Of a stretch of DNA of 64,000 nt, positions 33,924 to 42,564 are shown piece after piece; position 1 is the stretch's first letter, and the number at the start of each line of letters is the position of its first letter. The position numbers and the translations under genes were made by a program. The stretch covers positions 1-64,000 of the forward strand of contig JAAFKA010000026.1 of assembly GCA_013299115.1 (NCBI GenBank), in the 5' to 3' direction. The notes below the pieces were generated by a model. That model had not been told where the DNA came from. It searched no databases and worked only from the letters and a program-made list of their open reading frames with translations. Origin of the DNA: Cytophagales bacterium (lineage in GTDB: Bacteria; Bacteroidota; Bacteroidia; Cytophagales; Thermoflexibacteraceae).

Positions 33924-34574
33924 ATGGAAACCACACCCAAAAAATTAAGTTACGATACGGAAGATATTTTAGATGCCTTTGCTCTCAAAAGAGGCGTAGA
34001 TGGTTGTGAATTGTTAGACACTTGGTTGGCTTACCAAACCAATTTTAGTGCCGTTGAGGAACAAGTATTAGAAACCAAAAGAGTTGCCTTAAAAAGAGAA
34101 GGCGAATTTTGGAATGAGGAGGAATTGAAAATGCAATTTATAGCTTTTCTTTTTGATATTGCTGCTATTAACGAACCCGACAAGTTCAAATTATTTTACG
34201 AAAGACCTCTATCGGCAGTTCTCGATGGCTACGATTTAAGTGTGATTTGTGATGCAATGGTGGCAACACCCAAAGGAATTGGCAAACCCAAAAAGCCTTA
34301 TTTCTTTTTGCAGGAGTTCAAAAAACAGAAAAATGCCCCCGATGCCGAAGGACAACTGCTGACTGCTATGTTGCTGGCACAAAACGAAAACGGAAATGAT
34401 TTGCCTGTGTATGGTTGCTATTTGCAAGGAAAACATTGGACTTTTGCCACGCTTCACAACAAAAATTATTGTGTTAGTTCGTCTTATGATGCCACACAAA
34501 AACCAGATTTATATCAAATTGTATATGCTTTGCGACATTTGAAACAGTTGATTTTGAATTTGACAAATCACTAA
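33924..34574 (+). CDS. PD-(D/E)XK nuclease-like protein, paralogue 1
   Basis: This 216-residue protein has the order ICDAMVATPKG ... KKPYFFLQEFKKQ ... AEGQLLTAMLLAQ. The spacing of acidic residue, E-x-K and the following helix with Q fits the PD-(D/E)XK fold seen in many small Bacteroidota proteins. The first Asp sits in CDAMV rather than a clear P-D. The next gene is a paralogue of the same length 16 bp downstream, so this is a tandem duplication in one operon. Function unknown. Confidence 0.6.
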   Translation: METTPKKLSYDTEDILDAFALKRGVDGCELLDTWLAYQTNFSAVEEQVLETKRVALKREGEFWNEEELKMQFIAFLFDIAAINEPDKFKLFYERPLSAVLDGYDLSVICDAMVATPKGIGKPKKPYFFLQEFKKQKNAPDAEGQLLTAMLLAQNENGNDLPVYGCYLQGKHWTFATLHNKNYCVSSSYDATQKPDLYQIVYALRHLKQLILNLTNH

Positions 34575-34590
34575 ATACTAACTACAAATT

Positions 34591-35241
34591 ATGAACTACA
34601 AAAGAAAACTTAATTTTGGTAAAATTACTTTGCAAGATTTACAAAGTTTTGTGAAAATATCGGAGGTAGATGATGCAAAAGCATTTGAAAAATGGTTTAG
34701 TTTTGATTATGAACTCAATAGTCAAGAGAAATTATTTATTCAGGAGTTGCAAGAAACCAATAAACCAAGAATTGATTATTATTTGGAGGAGGAATTAAAA
34801 GCCAAAATGATTATTCCAATGACTAATCAAATCAAATTTCACAAAAGCAACAAAGCCAATGATTGGTATGAACGGAGTTTGGAGGCAGTGATAAATGAGG
34901 TTTTGCTAACAGGCAACCCCGATTTTATGGTGGCAGGTGGGGTGGAAGCACCCGAAAAACCCTATTTTTTCATACAAGAATACAAACAAACTTTGGGCAG
35001 TATTCACCCAAAAAACCCATTGTTGGCAGAGATGATGGTGGCAATGGAACACAACAAAGAAACGGAAATGAAAGGTGCTTTTATCATTGGGCGAAGTTGG
35101 TGCTTTGTGATACTCAAAAAAATAGCTTTGCACGAATATATTTACCACATTTCTTACGATTTTAGTGTTTTCAAAATGCACGAATTGGAGGGAATTTATA
35201 AAAATTTGCAGTATATTAAAGATTGGATAATAAAATCTTAG
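34591..35241 (+). CDS. PD-(D/E)XK nuclease-like protein, paralogue 2
   Basis: This 216-residue paralogue of the preceding gene shows NPDFMVAGGVEAPEKPYFFI followed by QEYKQ, with a true P-D and the E-x-K core. The helix with LLAEMMVAMEHN follows. Matching blocks in both paralogues are DIL/DLQ...F near the N-terminus, the EERSLxAV region and the C-terminal L-x-x-I helix. The pair is diverged strongly, so the duplication is old. Confidence 0.6.
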   Translation: MNYKRKLNFGKITLQDLQSFVKISEVDDAKAFEKWFSFDYELNSQEKLFIQELQETNKPRIDYYLEEELKAKMIIPMTNQIKFHKSNKANDWYERSLEAVINEVLLTGNPDFMVAGGVEAPEKPYFFIQEYKQTLGSIHPKNPLLAEMMVAMEHNKETEMKGAFIIGRSWCFVILKKIALHEYIYHISYDFSVFKMHELEGIYKNLQYIKDWIIKS

Positions 35242-35269
35242 TCGTTTGTACGGACACAAACAAAAGCAA

Positions 35270-35370
35270 AATAATGTTGAATGTTTAATTTTGAATTTTT
35301 AATGTTAAAATTCAACATTCAACATTAAAAATTCAACATTAAAAATTCAACATTCAACATTAAAAATTAA
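35270..35370. repeat. AATGTTGAAT / ATTCAACATTAAA simple-repeat tract
   Basis: TTAATGTTGAATTTT and its complement are repeated several times just before the batC-like gene. A shorter tract of the same unit is at 33,655-33,690. Confidence 0.7.
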
Positions 35371-35373
35371 CTC

Positions 35374-36285
35374 ATGCTTACTAAAATCTTTGCTTTTTGT
35401 ATGGTCTTGCTCGCCATAGACCTGCCCGATGTCAATAAAATTGCCAAAATCAACAAACTCAAAGAGGAGGCAGCCCTTGCTTACAAGCAAAAAATGTATA
35501 ATGTGGCTATCAACCGTTACCAAACTTTGGTAAAAGACTTGGGTGTGGAAGATGAAAAAATAAAGTTGAATTTGGCACATTCTTATTATTTATCGCAAGA
35601 TATGTCTAATGCAACCAAAACTTATGGTGGTCTGGTATTGGCAACCGACAAATATATTCGTTCAGTAGCACATCAACAATTAGGCAATATTAGAGCCAAA
35701 GAAGGAGATTTTGAAACTGCAATGGTGCATTACAAGGAGGCTTTGAAAGCTGACCCTACCAATGAAGCAGTTAGGCAAAATTATGAGGTAGCAAAAAAGC
35801 AACAAGAAAAGAAACAACAACAGCAAAAACAAAACCCTGAAAATCAGGACAATAAAGACAAACAAAAAGAGGAAAAAGAAAAAGACAAGCAACAACAGCA
35901 AAAAGACCAGCAACAAAAAGAACAACAACAGAAAGAACAGCAAGAAAAAGAACAACAAGAAAAAGAAAAACAACAGCAACAACAAAAAGAGCAAGAACAA
36001 AAGCAAAAAGAACAGCAAAAACAAAAAGAAGGTGCTTCGGGAGAGAAAAAAGACAGTCAAGGAGATAAAAAACAGGCAGAAAGGGACGATAACAGCGACA
36101 AAACAGCCCAAGAGAAAGAAAAAGAGAAGTCGCAACTCCGTTCTCAACGCCTGCAAAATATCAACATGACCGAAGAACAGGCAAAAAATATACTCGATGC
36201 AATGAAAAGTTCAGAAGTGCAGTATTTGCAACAAAACCAAAAAAGAACCAACAAAAAACCCGAAAAAGGCAAACCCGATTGGTAG
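35374..36285 (+). CDS. batC: BatC-like TPR protein with Lys/Gln/Glu-rich tail
   Basis: This 303-residue protein has an N-terminal signal or anchor, TPR motifs at about 30-145 (SVAHQQLGNIRAKEGDFETA, MVHYKEALKADPTNEAVRQN), then about 100 residues made almost only of K, Q and E. It ends in ILDAMKSSEVQYLQ...KGKPDW, the typical ending of Bacteroidota BatC proteins (aerotolerance operon). The other bat genes are not adjacent; a BatA-like N-terminal protein lies 6 kb away on the other strand. The Q/K/E tract is encoded by CAACAAAAAGAACAAC-like repeats and may vary in length. Confidence 0.7.
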   Translation: MLTKIFAFCMVLLAIDLPDVNKIAKINKLKEEAALAYKQKMYNVAINRYQTLVKDLGVEDEKIKLNLAHSYYLSQDMSNATKTYGGLVLATDKYIRSVAHQQLGNIRAKEGDFETAMVHYKEALKADPTNEAVRQNYEVAKKQQEKKQQQQKQNPENQDNKDKQKEEKEKDKQQQQKDQQQKEQQQKEQQEKEQQEKEKQQQQQKEQEQKQKEQQKQKEGASGEKKDSQGDKKQAERDDNSDKTAQEKEKEKSQLRSQRLQNINMTEEQAKNILDAMKSSEVQYLQQNQKRTNKKPEKGKPDW

Positions 36286-36420
36286 GCTTCTTGGAAAAAA
36301 TTGTTAAAATATTTTTAGTTAATTTTTGTTAAAGTTAGTTAGCTATGAAACTAATTTTGACAAAAAAATATTTTGAGTATGTAAAATAACAATCATTTAA
36401 ACAATAATTTCAATTACAAC

Positions 36421-37017
36421 ATGAAAAATTTAGGATTTGCAGTTGGTTCTTTGGCAGTTGCTTTGCTTTTAACAGCCTTTACTTTGGGCATCAAAGCTAC
36501 GCTTAATGTAGACAAAAATGCTTCAAAAATTACTTGGAAAGGTGAAAAAGTTACAGGTTTTCACGCAGGCGAAATTAAAATAGACAATGGCACTTTGAGT
36601 GTTGAAAATGGAAAATTGACGGGTGGAGGCTTTGCTATTGATATGAATTCTATCACTTGTACAGATTTAAAACCCACAGAGGGTGGTGAAAAATTAGTAG
36701 GACACCTTAAAGCAGATGACTTTTTTGGCGTGGCTAAATTTCCAAAAGCTACTTTGGCTATTACTAAGGCTACTTGGCAAGGTGGCAATAACTACAAAAT
36801 TGTAGCTAATCTTACTATTAAAAACATTACCAAAGAAATTAAATTCCCTGCTGTGGTAAGTCTTTCAGATAAAGCAGCCAAAGCAGAAGCAAAAATCATC
36901 ATAGACAGAACAGACTTTGATGTAAAATATGGCTCTGGTTCTGTTTTTGACAACTTAGGTGACAAAACTATTTACGACAACTTCGAGATTGGTGTAACTT
37001 TGTTTGCAAAAGAATAA
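36421..37017 (+). CDS. yceI: YceI-family lipid-binding protein
   Basis: This 198-residue protein has a signal peptide (VGSLAVALLLTAFTLG) followed by a YceI lipocalin-like barrel: KNASKITWKGEKVTGFHAGE, LVGHLKADDFFGVAKFPKAT, LTIKNITKEIKFPAVV, and DRTDFDVKYGSG near the end. These proteins bind isoprenoid-like lipids in the periplasm. It is convergent with the TPR-SpoIIE gene, and a strong hairpin lies between. Confidence 0.9.
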   Translation: MKNLGFAVGSLAVALLLTAFTLGIKATLNVDKNASKITWKGEKVTGFHAGEIKIDNGTLSVENGKLTGGGFAIDMNSITCTDLKPTEGGEKLVGHLKADDFFGVAKFPKATLAITKATWQGGNNYKIVANLTIKNITKEIKFPAVVSLSDKAAKAEAKIIIDRTDFDVKYGSGSVFDNLGDKTIYDNFEIGVTLFAKE

Positions 37018-37054
37018 ATTATCTCGTTACTTGGTAATGCGTAAACTGCAATGC

Positions 37055-37091
37055 TTAACACTAACATTTCTTTGAGAAATGTTAGTGTTAA
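37055..37091. terminator. Perfect 17-bp hairpin between convergent genes
   Basis: TTAACACTAACATTTCT (37055-37071) pairs perfectly with 37075-37091 around a 3-nt loop, between yceI and the TPR-SpoIIE gene. A two-way terminator is likely. Confidence 0.75.
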
Positions 37092-37123
37092 CAAAACAAA
37101 GTTAGCTGTAACAACTTGTAGGT

Positions 37124-39034
37124 TTATCTTTTAATTCCAATTACCAACCAATCGTCAGTTTGCACCTTGCTCCCTTGCCATTGTCTAATTTCGGTGGCTA
37201 TGGCTTGGCATTGCATTTCAGGGTCGAGGGTGTGAACTTGCAAGAGCAATTCTCTAAAACGGCGTTTCATATATTTGCCCTGCTCTCCAAATTGGTCTTG
37301 ACAACCGTCTGTAAAAAGGTAAAAAACATCTTGGGGGTTTACAGACAAGGTAGTAGTCGTAAAAACTTTGGTTGTTTCGTATTGGGTGCTGCCAATCGGA
37401 AATTTTGCCCCTTTGGTTTCCTCCACTTCGCCGTTTCTGATGAGATACAGGCTGTTTTTTGCACCCGAAAAATGAACTTCTTGGGCTGTTTCGTCAAAGG
37501 TCAAAATGGTAATGTCCATGCCATCATTAGTGGCTACACTGCCTTGCTTGTTTAGTGTAGTGGTAACTTTTTCGTCGAGTTTATATAAAATTTCAGCAGG
37601 ATTGGTAATTTGTCGAGTGAGAATAATGTCGTTCAAAAAATCATTGCCCATCACAGTCATAAAAGCCCCAGGCACACCATGCCCAGTGCAGTCTGCCGCA
37701 ATCACTATTTTGTATTTCTTGTCGGGTTCTTCATCTTTTTCCACTTCTCCATACCAATAAAAATCTCCGCTTACAATATCTTTGGGCTGATAAAAAATAA
37801 AAGCATTGCCTATTTGCTTGCTTACCGTTTCCACAGGGTCTAAAATAGCCTCTTGTATTCGTTTGGCATATTTGATACTGTCTATAATGTGTTGATTTTT
37901 TTCCTCAATTTCCTCATAAGCAGCTTTGAGTTCTACATTTCGCAACCTTTCTATTTCGGCTTCCCTTTTCGACTTTTCGGCTTCGTAGAGGGCATTTGCA
38001 TTGCGAAGTTGTGAGGAGGTTTCCTCGCCCATCACAGCTGCCTTTATCTCCATATATTTTTCATACACAGCCAATGCCTGCCAAGGTTGTTCGGTTTCTT
38101 TATAAATAATAGCCAACTCTTGATAAGCACGCATCATTTTAGGTTTGGCGTTGAGAGTTTCTGCCAATTCTATTGATTTTTGCAAAAAATCAATGGCTTG
38201 TTCCTGTTTGTGTGTCTTGTGGTAGAGTTTGCCCAAAGTCAATAAAGCCGTAATAATGCCTGGCTTGTTGCCATGAAGTTTTCTTTGCTCTAAACTTTTG
38301 GTGGAGTAGTCAATAGCTTTTTCATATTCTCCTTTGGTTTCATAGACTTGTGCCAAATCATTCCACGCCCTTGCCTCTATGTTTGGGTTGCCAATGGCAA
38401 CAGATTTTTCTATGGCTTGCTCAAAAGTAGCAATAGCCTTGTCCAATTCATTCAGCCCATGATAATCATTTGCCAAACTCGTCAAACTATTGGCAAGCAT
38501 CGTGTCCTCTTTCATCTGGTCTGCCAAATAATAACTTCTTTCGTGGTAGGTCTTTGCATTTTTGTAGTCTTTGAGGTCTAAATACAAGTTGCCCAAGAGA
38601 TAAATAGCCAAAGACTCGCCATCTTTGTCCTCGCAGAGCCGAAAACCCTCAATAGCACCTCGGTAGGCAGCAAATGCTTTTTCGTATTCTCCCGACTGCA
38701 AATACAAACTTCCCCGAATATTGGCTATCCAAGCTGTACCTTCTATATGGTTGAGTTCTTGAAAAATGTCTTCGGCTTCGGTCAAGTTTTCGTAGCCCTT
38801 TACCAAATCACCCAAAATATAAAACAAATAAAACGACTTATTGAGCAAAGCAAAACCCATTCCTTTTTTGTAATGGATACCAACAGCTAATTGGTAGGCA
38901 CGACCAACAGCCTCAAAAGTTTCGTGAGGTTTAGAAACTCTTTCTCTGCGGGCTACTGTATTGGCAGCATCAATTTCAGCTTTTATAGCTGCGGTTTCTT
39001 CTTTGCTTAGTTGGACTTTGGTTTGCAAATTCAT
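37124..39034 (-). CDS. TPR - coiled coil - SpoIIE/PP2C phosphatase
   Basis: This 636-residue protein has about seven TPR units in residues 1-330 (GESLAIYLLGNLYLDLKDYK, ARAWNDLAQVYETKGEYEKA), a coiled coil (about 340-390), and a SpoIIE-type serine phosphatase domain (about 400-636). The phosphatase domain shows DFYWYGEVE, IVIAADCTGHGVPGAFMTVM and the late FYLFTDGCQDQFG with the metal-binding Asp residues. Such proteins control anti-sigma-factor antagonists or act in stress and gliding signalling in Cytophagales. No kinase or STAS partner is adjacent. Confidence 0.85.
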   Translation of the reverse strand: MNLQTKVQLSKEETAAIKAEIDAANTVARRERVSKPHETFEAVGRAYQLAVGIHYKKGMGFALLNKSFYLFYILGDLVKGYENLTEAEDIFQELNHIEGTAWIANIRGSLYLQSGEYEKAFAAYRGAIEGFRLCEDKDGESLAIYLLGNLYLDLKDYKNAKTYHERSYYLADQMKEDTMLANSLTSLANDYHGLNELDKAIATFEQAIEKSVAIGNPNIEARAWNDLAQVYETKGEYEKAIDYSTKSLEQRKLHGNKPGIITALLTLGKLYHKTHKQEQAIDFLQKSIELAETLNAKPKMMRAYQELAIIYKETEQPWQALAVYEKYMEIKAAVMGEETSSQLRNANALYEAEKSKREAEIERLRNVELKAAYEEIEEKNQHIIDSIKYAKRIQEAILDPVETVSKQIGNAFIFYQPKDIVSGDFYWYGEVEKDEEPDKKYKIVIAADCTGHGVPGAFMTVMGNDFLNDIILTRQITNPAEILYKLDEKVTTTLNKQGSVATNDGMDITILTFDETAQEVHFSGAKNSLYLIRNGEVEETKGAKFPIGSTQYETTKVFTTTTLSVNPQDVFYLFTDGCQDQFGEQGKYMKRRFRELLLQVHTLDPEMQCQAIATEIRQWQGSKVQTDDWLVIGIKR

Positions 39035-39187
39035 TCGAATTATTTGTTCAGGCTACAAAATTGCTTACATTAAAATCCACAACCCCAATTAAATTATACT
39101 AAAATGGTAAGCTACAAGTTAGTAAATTAGTTCATTATTTAACAATGTTTTAAACACATTGTTTTGTCTGTTTTAAGCAAAACCCTA

Positions 39188-41365
39188 TTACACCAACTCA
39201 AAATCTATCATTCTTTTTTCCAAATCAGTTCGTTTGACTATCACTTTTAGCTTGTCGCCGAGTCTAAAAGTTTGGCGGTAACGTCTGCCTACGATGCTGT
39301 GTTGGGCGGCGTGGTATTCGTAGTAGTCATCTGTGAGGTCGGCAAGGCGTATCATGCCCTCGCATACCTGCAAGACTTCTACATAAATGCCCCACTCCGT
39401 AACGCCAGAGATGATTCCTTCCAGAGTTTTGCCCTTCATGCCTTGCAAATATTCCACTTGCTTGTATTTAATAGAGGCTCTTTCGGCTTCGGCAGCTTTT
39501 CTTTCCATGTTCGAGGTGTGTTTGCATTTGGTTTCGTAGAGGTTTCTATCTACGCTGTTGCCACCATCGAGGTAATATTGGAGTAGCCTATGCACCATCA
39601 CATCGGGATAACGGCGAATGGGCGAAGTAAAATGGGTGTAATGAGCAAAAGCCAACCCGAAATGCCCTTTGGGTTCTGTGCTGTAAACTGCCTTTGCCAT
39701 AGCCCGCATTGCCAAATTTTGCAATACATTTTGTTCAGGTTTGCCCTCCACGTCTAAGGATAATTGGTTGAGAGATTTCGACAGATTTTCCTCTTGCGTG
39801 TCTAATTGATGCCCAAATTGTTTGGCAAATAAGGCTAAATTTTGCAATTTTTCAGCATCAGGCTCATCGTGTGTACGATAGACCATAGCCAAAACATTTT
39901 TACCTTTCTTTTTCTTAAACACATATTCGGCTACACATTTATTGGCGAGCAACATAAATTCCTCTATCAATTTGTGGGCTTCTTTTCGCACTTTTGGAAT
40001 AACGGCAATAGGTTTTGCGTTTTCGTCTAACTTAAACCGAACTTCTACACTTTCAAAGGCTATTGCCCCTTTTTTAAACCTTGCTTGCTTGATTTTTACT
40101 GCCAATTTTTGCAAAATACCAATTTCTTTTGCAAAATCTCCTTCCCCTGTTTCTATCACTGTTTGGGCTTCTTCGTAAGAAAAACGGCGTTGAGAACGGA
40201 TAATAGTCCGCCCAAACCATTGATTGACGACTGTACCTCTTTCATTGATTTCGAAAACGGCAGAAAAAGTGAGTTTGTCCTCGTCTGGTCGCAAAGAACA
40301 GACAAAGTTCGATAGTTTTTCGGGCAACATAGGCACCACTCTGTCCACCAAATAAACCGAAGTGGCTCTGCGGTAGGCTTCTTGGTCTAAAAAAGTATCA
40401 GGCTCTACGTAATATGAAACGTCTGCAATGTGTACGCCTATCTCCCAATTTCCATTTTCTAAGGGCAACACCGACAGGGCATCGTCAAAATCTTTGGCAT
40501 CTTCGGGGTCTATGGTGAAAGTAGGAACAGCCCTAAAATCACGTCTTTTGGCTATTTCGGTAGCCGAAATGGTTTCGTCTATGGCTTGGGCTTGCTTCTC
40601 TACGGGTTCAGGAAAGTCTATGGGCAAACCATATTCTGCCATAATTGCGTGAATTTCTGCATTGTTTTCGCCTGCCTTGCCCAATATTTTTTTCACTTTT
40701 CCTGTTGGATTTTTGTCTTCTGCCTTCCAACTTTCTATGGTTGCAATTACCTTGTCGTTATTTTTTGCACCATTGAGGTTTTCTAAGGGAATAAAAATGT
40801 CGTAAAACATTTTTTTGTTGTCTGCCACCACAAAAGCAAAACGAGTGGAAATTTCTACTCTGCCAATAAACTCTGTTCTTGCACGTTGCAAAATCTCCAC
40901 TACTTCGCCCTCTATTCTATCGGATTTGGAGAATTTATGCAGCACAATTTTGACCGTATCGCCATCGAGGGCAAACCCCAAATGCCGTTTATTCACCCAC
41001 ACATCTTGGGCAAATCCTTCGCATATCACGTAAGCAAACTCCCGATTCACGTAATCTACCCGACCTGTGGCGTACTCTGCCTCATGGTTGCTTTGATAGA
41101 CACCCACGTCTATTTGCTTAATCAAATTGCGTTTGACAAAATGTCCCAACAATCCTTCGATGTGCAACATATCCTTGTCTTGCAGCCCCACTTTTTTGGC
41201 TAAACTCTTGGTAGTGAACAACTTGCTGGGGCTACCGTCTATCATGGCAATGAGCAACTGCTGCACGTCTTGCCAATCTATTTTGCCTTTGCCTTTTGCT
41301 CTGCGTTTGCCTTTATTTTTAGCTTTTGCTGATTTATCTTTGGTTTTTTCTTTTTCTCTGGTCAT
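39188..41365 (-). CDS. rnr: Ribonuclease R
   Basis: This 725-residue 3'-5' exoribonuclease has a Lys-rich N-terminus, a winged-helix domain, two cold-shock domains, and an RNB catalytic domain with DPEDAKDFDDALSV near residue 288 and HFTSPIRRYPDVMVHRLL. An S1 domain closes the protein (GIISGVTEWGIYVEVLQVCE). It degrades structured RNA and takes part in rRNA quality control. Length and domain order are normal. Confidence 0.95.
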   Translation of the reverse strand: MTREKEKTKDKSAKAKNKGKRRAKGKGKIDWQDVQQLLIAMIDGSPSKLFTTKSLAKKVGLQDKDMLHIEGLLGHFVKRNLIKQIDVGVYQSNHEAEYATGRVDYVNREFAYVICEGFAQDVWVNKRHLGFALDGDTVKIVLHKFSKSDRIEGEVVEILQRARTEFIGRVEISTRFAFVVADNKKMFYDIFIPLENLNGAKNNDKVIATIESWKAEDKNPTGKVKKILGKAGENNAEIHAIMAEYGLPIDFPEPVEKQAQAIDETISATEIAKRRDFRAVPTFTIDPEDAKDFDDALSVLPLENGNWEIGVHIADVSYYVEPDTFLDQEAYRRATSVYLVDRVVPMLPEKLSNFVCSLRPDEDKLTFSAVFEINERGTVVNQWFGRTIIRSQRRFSYEEAQTVIETGEGDFAKEIGILQKLAVKIKQARFKKGAIAFESVEVRFKLDENAKPIAVIPKVRKEAHKLIEEFMLLANKCVAEYVFKKKKGKNVLAMVYRTHDEPDAEKLQNLALFAKQFGHQLDTQEENLSKSLNQLSLDVEGKPEQNVLQNLAMRAMAKAVYSTEPKGHFGLAFAHYTHFTSPIRRYPDVMVHRLLQYYLDGGNSVDRNLYETKCKHTSNMERKAAEAERASIKYKQVEYLQGMKGKTLEGIISGVTEWGIYVEVLQVCEGMIRLADLTDDYYEYHAAQHSIVGRRYRQTFRLGDKLKVIVKRTDLEKRMIDFELV

Positions 41366-41399
41366 CGGTGTAATTTTTTAGGAAAATTATTGGCAATTT

Positions 41400-42425
41400 C
41401 TATTTCTTTTCAAAAATTCCTTTGGTCAAAAACTGCATCGTGTCCACGCCGTCTGCATAGTCATAAATTTCAGGTTGCTGGGCTTTGCCCAAGTCTATGC
41501 TGTTCGGAAACCAAGATTGAGACGAAGTAATACACTGCAAAGATTGGCTAAGTACGTCTATTTTTTGCTGTAAGTCCTCTTGCGATGCATATCTTTCGTA
41601 ATACAACACCGAAGTAGGTGAAAAAAGTTGCTTGTTTTCTGTAAGCAATAAAAAGCCTGTGTCATAATGCTCGATTTGCTCAACCAAGTAAATAGCTTTG
41701 TTGTAATCGTAGTTATTTTTGTACTTGTTATTATTTGCTACATTTTCTTGTGATAGCAATGCCCCGCAAAGTACAGTCAAGTCAAAATCAGTAGGCACAT
41801 AAACTTTCGATACGTTGCGACAGCCCATTCCGAAGTATTGCAGTACATCTTCACCTAATCCCGCCAATTCTTCTTGGGTTTCGTTGCCATGCAAAACTGC
41901 CACCGAAGTACGACTTTGACGAATGATGTGCGGATATTTTGAAAAATAATACTCAAAATGACGGGCTGTGTTGTTGCTGCCTGTGGCAATGACAGCATCA
42001 AAGTTTTTGATAGTTTCTACTATTTCTATCTGTTTTTCCCACTCCTCGTTAGTATAAACTAATTGGCGGATAATTTCTTTCATCAAGACCGTATCCTTTG
42101 CACTCAATTTAATTTGCATTTTATGCCCTGCCAGCAACACACAAATCAAATCGTGAACTCCCACAAAAGGGATATTACCTGCCATAATTACGGCAACAGT
42201 TTTAGGCGTAACTCCATCTATGTCATAGCGTTGCAACCATGAAATCAATTTATCTTTGTGTAAATAACGCCTAATACCGCTGTAAGCTACCCATACTTTA
42301 CCAATACTAAACCAAGCATTTTGGGCTTGGGCTTGGTAAGCAAGATGAGAAATCTCATCGTAGGTTTTGTCATCTAATGCATAACCAAGTCTTGCAAAAC
42401 AATCTATTCTTTTTTCGAGGTTCAT
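41400..42425 (-). CDS. LuxC-type acyl-CoA reductase
   Basis: This 341-residue protein resembles the acyl-CoA reductase (LuxC) family used outside luminescence in many Bacteroidota. It has an aldehyde-dehydrogenase-like fold with VAVIMAGNIPFVGVHDLICV, AVIATGSNNTARHFEYYFSK, the likely nucleophile Cys in FGMGCRNVSKVYVP, and a final YADGVDTMQFL. It would reduce acyl groups to aldehydes; the partner synthetase is not near. It lies 34 bp upstream of rnr and probably shares its transcript. Confidence 0.8.
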   Translation of the reverse strand: MNLEKRIDCFARLGYALDDKTYDEISHLAYQAQAQNAWFSIGKVWVAYSGIRRYLHKDKLISWLQRYDIDGVTPKTVAVIMAGNIPFVGVHDLICVLLAGHKMQIKLSAKDTVLMKEIIRQLVYTNEEWEKQIEIVETIKNFDAVIATGSNNTARHFEYYFSKYPHIIRQSRTSVAVLHGNETQEELAGLGEDVLQYFGMGCRNVSKVYVPTDFDLTVLCGALLSQENVANNNKYKNNYDYNKAIYLVEQIEHYDTGFLLLTENKQLFSPTSVLYYERYASQEDLQQKIDVLSQSLQCITSSQSWFPNSIDLGKAQQPEIYDYADGVDTMQFLTKGIFEKK

Positions 42426-42458
42426 ATTTTTTCTATTCTAATGGTATGGTTTCACATG

Positions 42459-42560
42459 TGCTTTCGATTGCTACAACCAAAAGTACGTTGGGATTGTAGC
42501 AACCCTAACACTACGCAAGCATAAAAACGACACAGGCTAAAGCCCAATGCCACTTTCGTT
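42459..42560. repeat. TTTCGRTTGCTACAACC and CAGGCTAAAGCCC elements
   Basis: GTGCTTTCGATTGCTACAAC, then GTACGTTGGGATTGTAGCAA, closely matches 47,942-47,990 in the 47-kb element. ACAGGCTAAAGCCCAATGCC belongs to the TAGCATAGGCTTTAGCCTG family. Confidence 0.7.
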
Positions 42561-42564
42561 TGAA

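Noticed and set aside
35680-36156. 158-residue leucine/phenylalanine-rich minus-strand ORF
   Set aside because: Complement of the Lys/Gln/Glu tract of the batC-like gene; runs of L and F are the expected shadow of CAA/AAA/GAA codons.
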